Assembly: GCF_036013525.1 (NCBI RefSeq)
Contig: NZ_CP107853.1
Location: 5,208,001-5,272,000, forward strand
Reading direction: 5' to 3'
Source of the DNA: Nonomuraea sp. NBC_00507
GTDB taxonomy: Bacteria > Actinomycetota > Actinomycetes > Streptosporangiales > Streptosporangiaceae
DNA length: 64,000 nt
This document shows, piece after piece, positions 54,615-62,392 of this stretch; within the stretch, counting starts at the first letter, position 1; the number at the start of each line of letters is the position of its first letter. The translations under genes and the position numbers were made by a program. The notes under the pieces were generated by a model. It was given only the letters and a program-made list of their open reading frames with translations, was not told the DNA's origin and searched no databases.

Positions 54615-55108
54615 AGTTGACGATCCGGCGCTATCGCTGGTCCGATCTGGACACCATCCTCGCGCTCCATCGGATCTGTCTCGCTGAGGTCGGCCTGGTC
54701 CCCGGCGACGGCGTCTACTACGAGGACGACTTCCCGCGCATCCAGGAGATCTACCTGGCATGCGGCGGGGACTTCTTCGTGGGCGAGGTGTCCTCGCGGG
54801 TCGTCGCCATGGGCGGGCTGAGACCCGTGGACACCATGACGGCGGAGATCTGCCGGCTGAGAGTCCATCCCGAGTTCCAGCGGCGTGGTTTCGGCGCGGC
54901 CATGCTCGTCGCGCTCGAGCAGCGCGCAGTGGAGCTCGGGTTTCACAGCGTCATCGGAGACACGACACTCAACCAGGAGGCCGCGCTCGCGTTGTACGAG
55001 CGCCGGGGCTGGCGAGAGCTGTCCAGGCGGCGCGTGGGCGACCTGACCGTCGTCTACCTCGAGAAACGTCTGGTCCTGTCGGCCGTCTCGAGCTCTGACC
55101 GCCCATAG
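54611..55108 (+). CDS. GNAT acetyltransferase
   Basis: A 165-residue GNAT: substrate side IRRYRWSDLDTILALHRIC; acetyl-CoA loop HPEFQRRGFGAAML (R-x-x-G-x-G/A); C-terminal LYERRGWRELSR. Translationally coupled to the TPR regulator, which suggests it modifies the regulator, its target or a shared effector. Substrate unknown. Confidence 0.85.
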   Translation: MKLTIRRYRWSDLDTILALHRICLAEVGLVPGDGVYYEDDFPRIQEIYLACGGDFFVGEVSSRVVAMGGLRPVDTMTAEICRLRVHPEFQRRGFGAAMLVALEQRAVELGFHSVIGDTTLNQEAALALYERRGWRELSRRRVGDLTVVYLEKRLVLSAVSSSDRP

Positions 55109-55144
55109 ATGACGTCTGCGGGCGAGATCCCCGCGGCTCCCGAA

Positions 55145-55172
55145 CGGCCCCACCGACCCCCTCCTGGGGCCG
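55145..55172 (+). terminator. Hairpin terminator after the GNAT gene
   Basis: CGGCCCCA pairs exactly with TGGGGCCG across a 12-base loop, 37 bases after the GNAT stop. No U-tract follows, as is usual in these genomes. Confidence 0.5.
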
Positions 55173-55348
55173 CACCCCCGGTGACCACCCCCGGATACCC
55201 CGGCGTGACGTCCCCGCCGATCTCCGCCGTCAGACGGCGTGACTTGCTCCGGTGCATTTCCCGCAGGAAGAACTCATTTCCCATTTACGGGACATGATGG
55301 AAAATCCGCGGCTCAGGCGGTCTCCTGGTATGGATGTGCAAGCCCGTG

Positions 55349-55413
55349 GGTGAGGGTCTTAACTCCGAGTGGTAGAGGAACCTCACCGGCTGCTCCCTGT
55401 ACATCACCGGCTG
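55349..55413 (+). promoter_or_regulatory. Structured leader of the EamA transporter gene
   Basis: GGTGAGG (55349) pairs with CCTCACC (55381), enclosing ~25 bases; CACCGGCTG follows twice (55384-55392 and 55405-55413). The second motif overlaps the right arm, so two alternative folds are possible. It lies ~27 bases before the start region. It could be an RNA regulator; no known riboswitch class is recognised. Confidence 0.4.
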
Positions 55414-55439
55414 CAAATTGTAGTGAGATGCTTTTGGGC

Positions 55440-56702
55440 ATGACAGTCGTGCCTGCTCCCCGCCCCCTCCTGGGAGCCGTGCTTCTGTTGTTCGTCAGCG
55501 CCGCTTGGGGGTCGGCCTTCCCACTGATGAAGGATCTCATCGAGCGGTTACCAGTGGAGGATCTGCTCGCCGAGCGCTATCTGATCGCCGCGCTGACGCT
55601 CCTCCTCATCAAGCCAAACTGCTTTCGCGGGCTTCCACAGGGGACGTGGATCAACGGGGCCGTTCTCGGGGTCATGTTCGGGATCGGGCAGACCGCCCAG
55701 GCCATCGCGCTGGGAAGCCTGCCGTCGGCCGTGTCGGGGTTCGCCGTCGGGTGCAGTGTCGTCATCACGCCGATCCTGGCGCTCATCCTCTTCAAGTCCA
55801 GGGTGCCGCGCCGGATCTGGGCAGGCGTCGCGCTGGCCCTGGCCGGAATGACCGCGTTCACCCTGATGCGCGGGGTCGAACAGCACGAGTTCTCGCTGAT
55901 CGCGCTCGCGGCCACGCTCTTCGCGGCCGGACTCTACGCCGGCCACACGCTCATGCTCGGCCAGTTGTCCAAGCGCGGCACGTTCCACCCCTACGCGCTG
56001 ACCGTGATCCAGCTCTTCACCATCGGGCTGCTGACGGGGGTCGCCGGGGCGCGCGACGGGATCACGCTGCCCGCCGACGCGCCGGACTGGCTGCTGCTGG
56101 CGCATCTGTCCGTGATCTCGTGCGCGCTGGGCTTCCTGGCCCGCTCGTACGGCCAGGCGCACGTTCCTCCCGTGCCGAGCGCGATCATGATGTCGTCGCA
56201 GCCCCTCTGGGTGGCGGTGATCGCCGTGATCTGGTTCAACGAGCAGGTGGGCTGGAGCATGCTGGTGGGCGGCGGGCTGATGGCGGGGGCGATGTTGCTC
56301 GCGCTGCCGTCCCGGGAAACCGCGCTCGGCAGGGAACGCAAGCGCAAGAACCACGATCTTCTCGTCGTTTCCCGCGCGGCCGCCAAGGCGCTGGCCGACC
56401 TGAAGATCAAACGTACGGACCCGCTCCGGCTCGACAGGGGGGCGGCGGCGCCGCTCGTCGCCAAGGGCGCCTGCGCGGACGTCGCGTCGTGCCCCTGGAA
56501 CACTCGCTCGCTCAAGGGCGGCGGGGAGCCGAGCGTGGAGCGGCTGATCGAACGGGCCACCCTCATCGTCCGCGCCAAGAACCTGCCGGGGCCCGGCTGC
56601 TGCCGGTCGGTCACGCTGCTGGGTCGCTGCCTGTGCGACTTGATGGGGGAATCCGACCAGGGGCGTAGCACGGGATTGCTCCGCTGGTTTCGGTCCAAAT
56701 AG
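55440..56702 (+). CDS. EamA/DMT transporter with Cys-rich cytoplasmic tail
   Basis: A 420-residue protein. Residues 1-295 form a ten-helix drug/metabolite transporter with two EamA repeats (AAWGSAFPLMKDLIERLPVE; VIWFNEQVGWSMLVGGGLMA). The last ~125 residues are an added tail: a basic stretch (RERKRKNHDLLVVSRAAAKA) then eight Cys grouped as ACADVASCPW, GPGCCRSV and GRCLCDLMG, unusual for the family. A TTA codon lies at 55548. ATG 55440 or 55428 may be the start; neither has a strong ribosome site. Confidence 0.82.
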   Translation: MTVVPAPRPLLGAVLLLFVSAAWGSAFPLMKDLIERLPVEDLLAERYLIAALTLLLIKPNCFRGLPQGTWINGAVLGVMFGIGQTAQAIALGSLPSAVSGFAVGCSVVITPILALILFKSRVPRRIWAGVALALAGMTAFTLMRGVEQHEFSLIALAATLFAAGLYAGHTLMLGQLSKRGTFHPYALTVIQLFTIGLLTGVAGARDGITLPADAPDWLLLAHLSVISCALGFLARSYGQAHVPPVPSAIMMSSQPLWVAVIAVIWFNEQVGWSMLVGGGLMAGAMLLALPSRETALGRERKRKNHDLLVVSRAAAKALADLKIKRTDPLRLDRGAAAPLVAKGACADVASCPWNTRSLKGGGEPSVERLIERATLIVRAKNLPGPGCCRSVTLLGRCLCDLMGESDQGRSTGLLRWFRSK

Positions 56703-56769
56703 GTTACATTATCCAATCAAAAGGCAACTGCTTCTTATCCATGCGCCTCGGGCTTATTCACCGCGAACC

Positions 56770-56797
56770 TTGATATTCGTAGGGGTGCCCTAATAAT
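56770..56797 (+). promoter_or_regulatory. Promoter of the peptide-TPR unit
   Basis: TTGATA (56770-56775) and TAATAAT (56791-56797) are spaced 15 bases, close to the vegetative consensus, in an AT-rich patch. The ribosome site GGAGAGG (56815-56821) follows. Confidence 0.55.
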
Positions 56798-56830
56798 GGG
56801 GAATCACCCCCGAGTGGAGAGGTACGCGTC

Positions 56831-56905
56831 ATGAAGCGCATCGTCGTCCGCAAGCCTGGAACCGCGAGGCTCGCAGGGATCTCCAGCGTCATTCACAAGG
56901 GGTGA
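56831..56905 (+). CDS. 24-residue peptide coupled to the TPR protein
   Basis: A very short gene: ATG 56831, 24 codons, TGA 56903-56905. The peptide begins MKRIVVRKPGTARLAG and ends SSVIHKG; it is strongly basic and has no Cys. GGAGAGG lies 9 bases upstream and a good promoter stands before it. The stop overlaps the GTG of the TPR gene in GTGA, so its translation should drive that of the TPR protein. It may be a signalling or precursor peptide, or a translated leader. I do not recognise the family. Confidence 0.6.
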   Translation: MKRIVVRKPGTARLAGISSVIHKG

Positions 56906-58611
56906 CTGAGGCGAGCTCCCATCTCAGGGTCCAGGGCGAACCACCTTCCAGTTGGGGGGCCGCGCGGCTGCTGATGCCACCGATAGACGGGCATCGGCGG
57001 GCGCGCGGCCCTTACACCGTCGCCGCGGCCCTGTTGCGCCGCCTGGTGCCGCAGGTCCTGGAACGATCCGCCGATCTGGTGCGGGCCCATGACATCGAGA
57101 TCCTCGCGGCGGCGCCCGAGCTGGCCGATCTGGTCCCTGCCGAGCGGGTCACGATCGACGCGGGACTGGCCGACGACGAGCGCATCCTCGTGCCGGCGCC
57201 CCGCCGTACGCTGCGGCTGGCCAACGGAATCACGGAGTTCGTCCGCGACGCCGTGTCCCCGGGGCGAGCGCTGGCCGTGTGCAACGTGGCCGAGGCCGAC
57301 CCGACCGACGTGGAGCTGCTCGACGTCATGGTGCGGCGGATCACACCGGCCACGCTGGCGATCATGCTGTACTCGGACGGACCCGAGCCCGAACCCGACA
57401 CCCGCGGCGCCGACGAGCTGTGGGCGACGGTGGATCGCTCCATGCGGGAGGGCTACCTGCACGCCGTCGTCGAGCTGGGGGAGCGCGGCATGGCCGGCAC
57501 AGAGCCGGGCGGGGCGCGGTGGTGGGCCTTCGCCCAGCGCACCGCGACCGCGCTCGGCGGGCTCGGACGCACCGCGGAGGCTCTTGCGGTGTGGGACCGG
57601 GTGCGCGCAGTCAGCCAGGATCCGGCGATGCACGCCGCCAGCGCGTACGGCACCGCCATGCTCGACGCCCGCCACCCCGACCCCGCGCAGCGCGACCTGG
57701 CCAGGGCCAGACGCTGGATCAACGAGGCGATCGCCATCTCCACCATCCTGCCCGACCCCGCGCAGCGGGCCTTCAAGCTCGGCTTCGACCGCAACGGGCT
57801 GGCCCTGATCGAGCTGCGGCTCGGGCGCCTCGGCTCCGCCTTGTCGCTGGTCGAGTCGGCCATCGAGCTGGCCCGTGAGCTGGGGGAGCGGCATCCGCTG
57901 CACCGGATGGTGCTGCTGGCCAACCGGGCCCAGCTGCTGGCCGCGCTGGGGCACACCAAGGAGGCGCTGGAGGACTACGCGGCCGCGATCGCCATCGACC
58001 CCGCCTTCCCCGACTACTACCTGGAACGCGGGAACCTGCTGTTCAAACTCGGGCAGCACGAGGAGGCCCTGGCGGACTACGAGCGGGCCATGCGCGCCGG
58101 GCCGCCGCTGCCCGAGGCGCACTACAACCGGGCCGAGCTGCGCATCATGCGCGGCGACACCGGCGGCGCGCTGGCCGACCTCGGCCGGGTGATCGAGCTG
58201 GACCCCGACTACCTGGACGCCTACATCAACCGGGCCGGGCTGCTGGCCGCCGTGGGACGGGACGAGGAGGCCATGGCCGACGTCACGGCCGGGCTCGCCC
58301 TGGTGCCGGGCAACCCGCACCTGCTCACGGTCCTGGGTCAGCTGGAGACGACGTCCGGCCGGCTCGCCGAGGCCAGGGCGGCGCTGGACCTGGCCGTGGA
58401 GGGCGCGCCCACGCTGGCCGCGGCCTGGGGGAACCGGGGAGTACTGCGGTACACGGCCGGGGATCTGGAAGGCGCGGTCGAGGACCTGAGCCGGGCCATC
58501 GAGTTACAGCCGCAGCCGGATCTCTACCTCAACCGGGCCATCGCCCTGCGCGCGCTGGGCCGCGACGCCGACGCCGACGCCGACGAGCGCCGGGCGAGCC
58601 TGTTCTCCTGA
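56902..58611 (+). CDS. Large tetratricopeptide-repeat protein (unknown function)
   Basis: A 569-residue cytoplasmic protein. Residues 1-200 are a distinct domain with RRARGPYTVAAALLRRLVPQ and DIEILAAAPELADLVPAERV, reminiscent of actinobacterial TPR signalling proteins but lacking a visible Walker A. From ~330 at least seven TPR units follow (ALEDYAAAIAIDPAFPDYYL; ALADYERAMRAGPPLPEAHY; ALADLGRVIELDPDYLDAYI). One TTA codon lies at 58504. It starts at GTG 56902, inside the peptide's stop. Its partner could be the peptide. Confidence 0.75.
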   Translation: MTEASSHLRVQGEPPSSWGAARLLMPPIDGHRRARGPYTVAAALLRRLVPQVLERSADLVRAHDIEILAAAPELADLVPAERVTIDAGLADDERILVPAPRRTLRLANGITEFVRDAVSPGRALAVCNVAEADPTDVELLDVMVRRITPATLAIMLYSDGPEPEPDTRGADELWATVDRSMREGYLHAVVELGERGMAGTEPGGARWWAFAQRTATALGGLGRTAEALAVWDRVRAVSQDPAMHAASAYGTAMLDARHPDPAQRDLARARRWINEAIAISTILPDPAQRAFKLGFDRNGLALIELRLGRLGSALSLVESAIELARELGERHPLHRMVLLANRAQLLAALGHTKEALEDYAAAIAIDPAFPDYYLERGNLLFKLGQHEEALADYERAMRAGPPLPEAHYNRAELRIMRGDTGGALADLGRVIELDPDYLDAYINRAGLLAAVGRDEEAMADVTAGLALVPGNPHLLTVLGQLETTSGRLAEARAALDLAVEGAPTLAAAWGNRGVLRYTAGDLEGAVEDLSRAIELQPQPDLYLNRAIALRALGRDADADADERRASLFS

Positions 58612-58683
58612 CGGTGCCTGTGGCTGCCTGGACCGCCGCACAGGGCAGAGCGCCGGGCTTCGGCTGGTGGGAGTATTGGTGGC

Positions 58684-59136
58684 ATGACGGGGCGGATGGG
58701 GCGGGCGTGTGCGGTGTGCGCGGCCCTGGGGATGCTGTGGTGGGCGACCGTCCGCCTGGCCTGGGCAGGCGTGGGCTGCGAGGACTGGGGATGCCTGGTC
58801 CCGGCCGTGGGGGTGGTCATGGTGATCTCGCTCGCCCTGCTCGCCGGGGCCGCGCTGGTGCTGGAGCGGGTGGACGTACGGCCCGGGCGGCGGGTGGCGC
58901 TGGTGGCGGCCGGCGCGCTGGTGGCGTTCAGGCTGGCCGGGGAGACGCTGCCGTCGTGGACGTCCCAGGTGGCGGACGCCGTCGCGGCCGGGGCGGCGTT
59001 CGCGAGCGCGGGGGCCGTGGCGGCGTTCGTGACGGAGGCGGGGGTGGCCAGGCGCTGGAAGGTGGCGGCGGCCGTGGCGCTGGTGGCCCTGGGGCCGGTC
59101 GCGCTCGCCGTGTCACTGGCGAGGTCCGGTCTCTGA
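58684..59136 (+). CDS. Small multi-pass membrane protein
   Basis: A 150-residue protein with about four or five hydrophobic helices (ACAVCAALGMLWWATVRLAW; VVMVISLALLAGAALVL; VALVAAGALVAFRLAGE; AAFASAGAVAAFV). ATG 58684 lacks a strong ribosome site. No family recognised; it may belong with the upstream TPR gene, which ends 72 bases earlier. Confidence 0.55.
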   Translation: MTGRMGRACAVCAALGMLWWATVRLAWAGVGCEDWGCLVPAVGVVMVISLALLAGAALVLERVDVRPGRRVALVAAGALVAFRLAGETLPSWTSQVADAVAAGAAFASAGAVAAFVTEAGVARRWKVAAAVALVALGPVALAVSLARSGL

Positions 59137-59155
59137 GGCGCCGGGGGGACGCCCG

Positions 59156-60892
59156 TCAGAGGCGGCTCCGGAGGAATGACTCGAACGCCGTGAGGCCCGG
59201 GTGCTCCTTCCTGAGAGCCTCGAGGTCGGCCTGGTAGCCGCTCTCCTGGAACCACTCGTACATCCGCTCCCCGCCGGCCGGTTGCGGCGCGAAGCGGGTG
59301 GCCACGCCGGTGACCCGCTCGTACACCTCGGCGATCTCGTCCCCGGTGGGGGCGTCGCCGGCGATCTCCAGCCGCCTGCCCACGTAGTCGGCCGGGTGGT
59401 CGAACGCCTCGGCCGCGAAGTACGCGATGTCCTCGGGTGCGATCATCTGCATGCGCTGCCCGGGGAGGAACGGCAGTTCGATCACCCGCTCGCCGTCCGG
59501 CGCGTCGGCGTAGTAGAGCAGGTTCGTCATGAAGAAGGTCGGGCGCAGAATCGTGGCGGGCACGCCGGCCGCCGCGATGTGCTGTTCGACGGCGAACTTG
59601 CTCGCGAAGTGAGCGATCCCGGTGTCGCGTTCGGCGCCGCCGACCGAGCTGTAGACCAGGTGTGCCACGTGGAGCTCCTTGGCCGCGTCGGCGATCGTCG
59701 TGCCCTGGCGGACCTCTCTGGCCAGCTCTTCCTCCGTCCACGCGAACGCCTGCATGCTGAAGGCGCCGTGGACGCCTGCCATGGCCGTGCGTACGGAGTC
59801 CGCGTCGTTCAGGTCCCCTTGGACCGGTGAGACGCCGGCGGGGAGGCGGGCGGAGTCCGGGTCACGGACCAGGGCGCGGACCGACCAGCCCCGGGCGAGC
59901 AGCTCACGGGCCACCGCCCCGCCCTGGTTGCCGGTCGCGCCGGTGACCAGGATGGTCCGCGCCCGTGCGGGCAGCAGCAGGGTCTTGCCGGTGACCGCGC
60001 GCGATTCGATGGCCGCGTGGGCCTCGGCGGCGGACTCCAGGGGGAGCACGGCGCCGATCGTGGGACGCAGGCGACCGGCCACGGCCTCCGCCAGCGCTGC
60101 CCTCGACAGCTCGCGCAGGTCCGTCTGCGGCCAGGGGACGGCCGTCACGCGGGGGTCGGGGGTGGTCATGGGGCCGCCGGCCATGCCGTACGCGCTGAGC
60201 CTGCCCCCGTCCTTCAGCAACCCCTGGGCCGCCGCGCCGATCTCGCCGCCCACGCCGTCGAAGACGACGTCCAGGCCGCCGGTCGCGGCGCGCACCACGT
60301 CGGTCCAGCCGGGGTCGGTGTAGTCGACGGTCAGTTCGGCGCCCAGGCTCGCGGCCAGGTCCCGCTTGCCCGCGCTGCTGGCCGCGCCGATCACGCGTGC
60401 TCCGGCGGCGCGGGCCAGCTGCACCAGCAGGCTGCCTACGCCGCCGCCCGCCGCCTCCACCAGCACCCACTCGCCGGGCTGGGGCGCGGCGGCCCTGAAC
60501 AGGCCCACGGCGGTACGCCCGTCGGCCAGCAGCGCCACCGCGGTCTCCAGCGACAAGCCATCGGGCACGGGGATCAGGTCGCCGGTGCTCGCCACCGCCA
60601 GCTCCGCGTAACCCCCGGAGCCGCCCAGCGTGCTGACCACCCGCGTGCCGACCAGCGATGCTTCCACGCCCTCGCCCACCGCCAGCACCGTGCCCGCGAT
60701 CCCGTTGCCCAGGATCGTGGGCAGCTCGGCCCGCCGCGGCCCCCGGTCGGCGCGCACCTGCGTCTCCACGAACGTGACACCCGCCACCGCGACCTCCACC
60801 AGCACCTGCCCGGGCCCGGCGACGGGATCCGGCACCTCCTCGGCGACCAGCGCATCCGGCCCGCCGTACTGCCTCAAGACCATCGCACGCAT
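59156..60892 (-). CDS. Fusion of quinone oxidoreductase and NmrA-like NAD(P)-binding protein
   Basis: A 578-residue two-enzyme chain. Residues 1-310 form a zinc-free MDR quinone reductase (VEVAVAGVTFVETQVRADRG; VEAAGGGVGSLLVQLARAAG); residues ~312-578 form an NmrA/SDR-atypical protein with its own nucleotide motif (ILVTGATGNQGGAVARELLA) and HLVYSSVGGAERDTGIAHF. Both halves are full length and there is no stop or frameshift between them. Fusion of these two families is uncommon. GGAGGT is upstream of ATG 60892. Likely repressed by the divergent TetR. Confidence 0.88.
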   Translation of the reverse strand: MRAMVLRQYGGPDALVAEEVPDPVAGPGQVLVEVAVAGVTFVETQVRADRGPRRAELPTILGNGIAGTVLAVGEGVEASLVGTRVVSTLGGSGGYAELAVASTGDLIPVPDGLSLETAVALLADGRTAVGLFRAAAPQPGEWVLVEAAGGGVGSLLVQLARAAGARVIGAASSAGKRDLAASLGAELTVDYTDPGWTDVVRAATGGLDVVFDGVGGEIGAAAQGLLKDGGRLSAYGMAGGPMTTPDPRVTAVPWPQTDLRELSRAALAEAVAGRLRPTIGAVLPLESAAEAHAAIESRAVTGKTLLLPARARTILVTGATGNQGGAVARELLARGWSVRALVRDPDSARLPAGVSPVQGDLNDADSVRTAMAGVHGAFSMQAFAWTEEELAREVRQGTTIADAAKELHVAHLVYSSVGGAERDTGIAHFASKFAVEQHIAAAGVPATILRPTFFMTNLLYYADAPDGERVIELPFLPGQRMQMIAPEDIAYFAAEAFDHPADYVGRRLEIAGDAPTGDEIAEVYERVTGVATRFAPQPAGGERMYEWFQESGYQADLEALRKEHPGLTAFESFLRSRL

Positions 60893-60912
60893 GACATACC
60901 TCCACAGTTATT

Positions 60913-60956
60913 CGGAGCGATCCGCTCCGAAATCTATATCGGAGCGGATCGCTCCG
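60913..60956. promoter_or_regulatory. Two mirror-image TetR operators
   Basis: CGGAGCG-ATC-CGCTCCG (60913-60929) and CGGAGCG-GAT-CGCTCCG (60940-60956) are perfect 7+7 dyads centred 27 bases apart; the second is the reverse complement of the first. They fill the spacer between the fused oxidoreductase and the TetR gene, over its probable promoter (CTATAT). Confidence 0.88.
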
Positions 60957-60978
60957 CAACCGGGCTATCCTGGGCGGC

Positions 60979-61605
60979 ATGGCGACACGCGGCAGGCAGG
61001 CCGAGGCGGCGCGCAACGATCTGCGGCTGCTGCAGGCGGCGCACGAGGTGTTCACCACGCAGGGGTTCGACGCGCCGGTGTCGGCCATCGCCAAGCGGGC
61101 CGGCGTGGGCATGGGCAGCCTCTACCGCCGCTACCGGACCAAGGAGGAGCTGCTCCAGCGGCTGTGCCTGATCGCCATGGAACGCGTCGTCGAGGCCGCC
61201 GAGGCCGCGCTCGCGGAGGAGAACCCGTGGGCCGGCCTGGAGCTCTACGTACGCACCTGCGTGGGCCTCAGGTCCGGCGCGCTCGCGCCCGTCGCGGGCA
61301 CCATCGAGGTCACCGACGAGATGTGGCGGACCTCGCGGAAGGCCACGGAGCTGGCCGACCGGCTGATCAGCCGGGCACGCGAGGCCGGCGTGCTCAGGAA
61401 CGACGTGACCATGCTCGACGTCTCGCTGCTCATCGAGCAGTTCAGCCGCCCGGCCCCCGGGCCCCCCAGCGAGCAGCACCAGCAGGTCAAGCAGCGGTTG
61501 CTGGCCATCGCGCTCGACGGCCTGCGCGCGCCGGCGCGGACGGAGCTGCCCGGCGACCCACCGAGCCTGGAGTGGTACGAAGGCCGTTGGGGACGGCACC
61601 CGTAG
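60979..61605 (+). CDS. TetR-family regulator
   Basis: A 208-residue TetR: DLRLLQAAHEVFTTQGFDAP, then VSAIAKRAGVGMGSLYRRYR is the helix-turn-helix. The C-terminal domain resembles those of oxidoreductase-linked TetRs in actinomycetes. It should bind the two operators just upstream and control itself and the fusion gene. Confidence 0.9.
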   Translation: MATRGRQAEAARNDLRLLQAAHEVFTTQGFDAPVSAIAKRAGVGMGSLYRRYRTKEELLQRLCLIAMERVVEAAEAALAEENPWAGLELYVRTCVGLRSGALAPVAGTIEVTDEMWRTSRKATELADRLISRAREAGVLRNDVTMLDVSLLIEQFSRPAPGPPSEQHQQVKQRLLAIALDGLRAPARTELPGDPPSLEWYEGRWGRHP

Positions 61606-61621
61606 GTCTACGGTTGGGTAC

Positions 61622-62392
61622 GTGGCGTTCAACGAGCTGCTCGACGACCTTGATCACAGTGCCGGCGTCCAGGCCGCCGGCATCAGGCGCGGCTACGGCG
61701 GGCCGCCCGCCCGCACGGTCGGCGTCAGATCCGGCCTGGCGCGGCTGCGCTGCGCCTCGCTGCTCAAGCCTCTGTACGCGTGGGTGAGCGCGGACCACAT
61801 CCCCGACGCCGACCGGTGGCGCCGCCACGCCGAGCCCGCCGTCGTCGTGTCGTCCAACGCCGACACGCTCAACCTCTGGCTCGCCGTCGGGCCCGGCGTC
61901 ATCCTCGACGGCATCCGCCGGCGCACCGGCGTCGCCTGGTCGCCGCCCAACGGTGACCCGTCGCGGTTCGGCTCCGTCGAGGTGGCCGCTGACGAGGTCG
62001 CCACCGCCTACGCGGCGTTCGCCCAGTCCGCCGTCGCGGGCGATCCGGTGGCGGCGACCGTCCTGGGGTGGATGCGGCAGGTCGGCGCGGAGCAGGCGTT
62101 CGGCGTGCGGGACGCGCTCGGGGCGGCCGACGCCGGGATCAAGTGCGGCTGGTTCGGCGCGCCCGAAGAGACCTGCCTGCGTACGCATGCCGTCGCCGTC
62201 TTGCCGAAGGGCGGCACCCGGGTCACCGTGATCGTCGGTATGACCGCACTGCCTTACACCGACGCACGCGAGCGCGAGATCTACCGCGAGCGAGTGGCCA
62301 AGGGGCTGTCCGTGGAGCACACGCACGAAAAGCTCGCGGGCACGCTGTTGCGCGGGCTGATGGCGACCACGCTGGCCGAGCTGGGGGGTTGA
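61622..62392 (+). CDS. SxxK-type serine hydrolase (beta-lactamase/DD-peptidase fold)
   Basis: A 256-residue cytoplasmic-looking protein. SLLKPLYAWV gives the SxxK nucleophile motif (~50), SSNADT an SxN-like motif (~80) and IKCGWFG a KxG-like motif (~178), the three landmarks of serine beta-lactamases and penicillin-binding peptidases. There is no signal peptide, unusual for that role. Starts at GTG 61622. Its TGA overlaps the next ATG by one base (TGATG). Confidence 0.65.
   Translation: MAFNELLDDLDHSAGVQAAGIRRGYGGPPARTVGVRSGLARLRCASLLKPLYAWVSADHIPDADRWRRHAEPAVVVSSNADTLNLWLAVGPGVILDGIRRRTGVAWSPPNGDPSRFGSVEVAADEVATAYAAFAQSAVAGDPVAATVLGWMRQVGAEQAFGVRDALGAADAGIKCGWFGAPEETCLRTHAVAVLPKGGTRVTVIVGMTALPYTDAREREIYRERVAKGLSVEHTHEKLAGTLLRGLMATTLAELGG

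Larger units (their letters stand above)
55109..55427. other. Intergenic region with terminator and structured leader
   Basis: About 320 bases. It holds a terminator-like hairpin (55145-55172), a paired element (55349-55387) and a repeated nine-base motif before the transporter gene. An 18-codon frame from an ATG near 55298 has no ribosome site and is not called. Confidence 0.6.

Noticed and set aside
55298..55354. 18-codon frame (MENPRLRRSPGMDVQARG) before the EamA gene
   Set aside because: No ribosome binding site or promoter; it lies in the structured leader and shows no coding bias.
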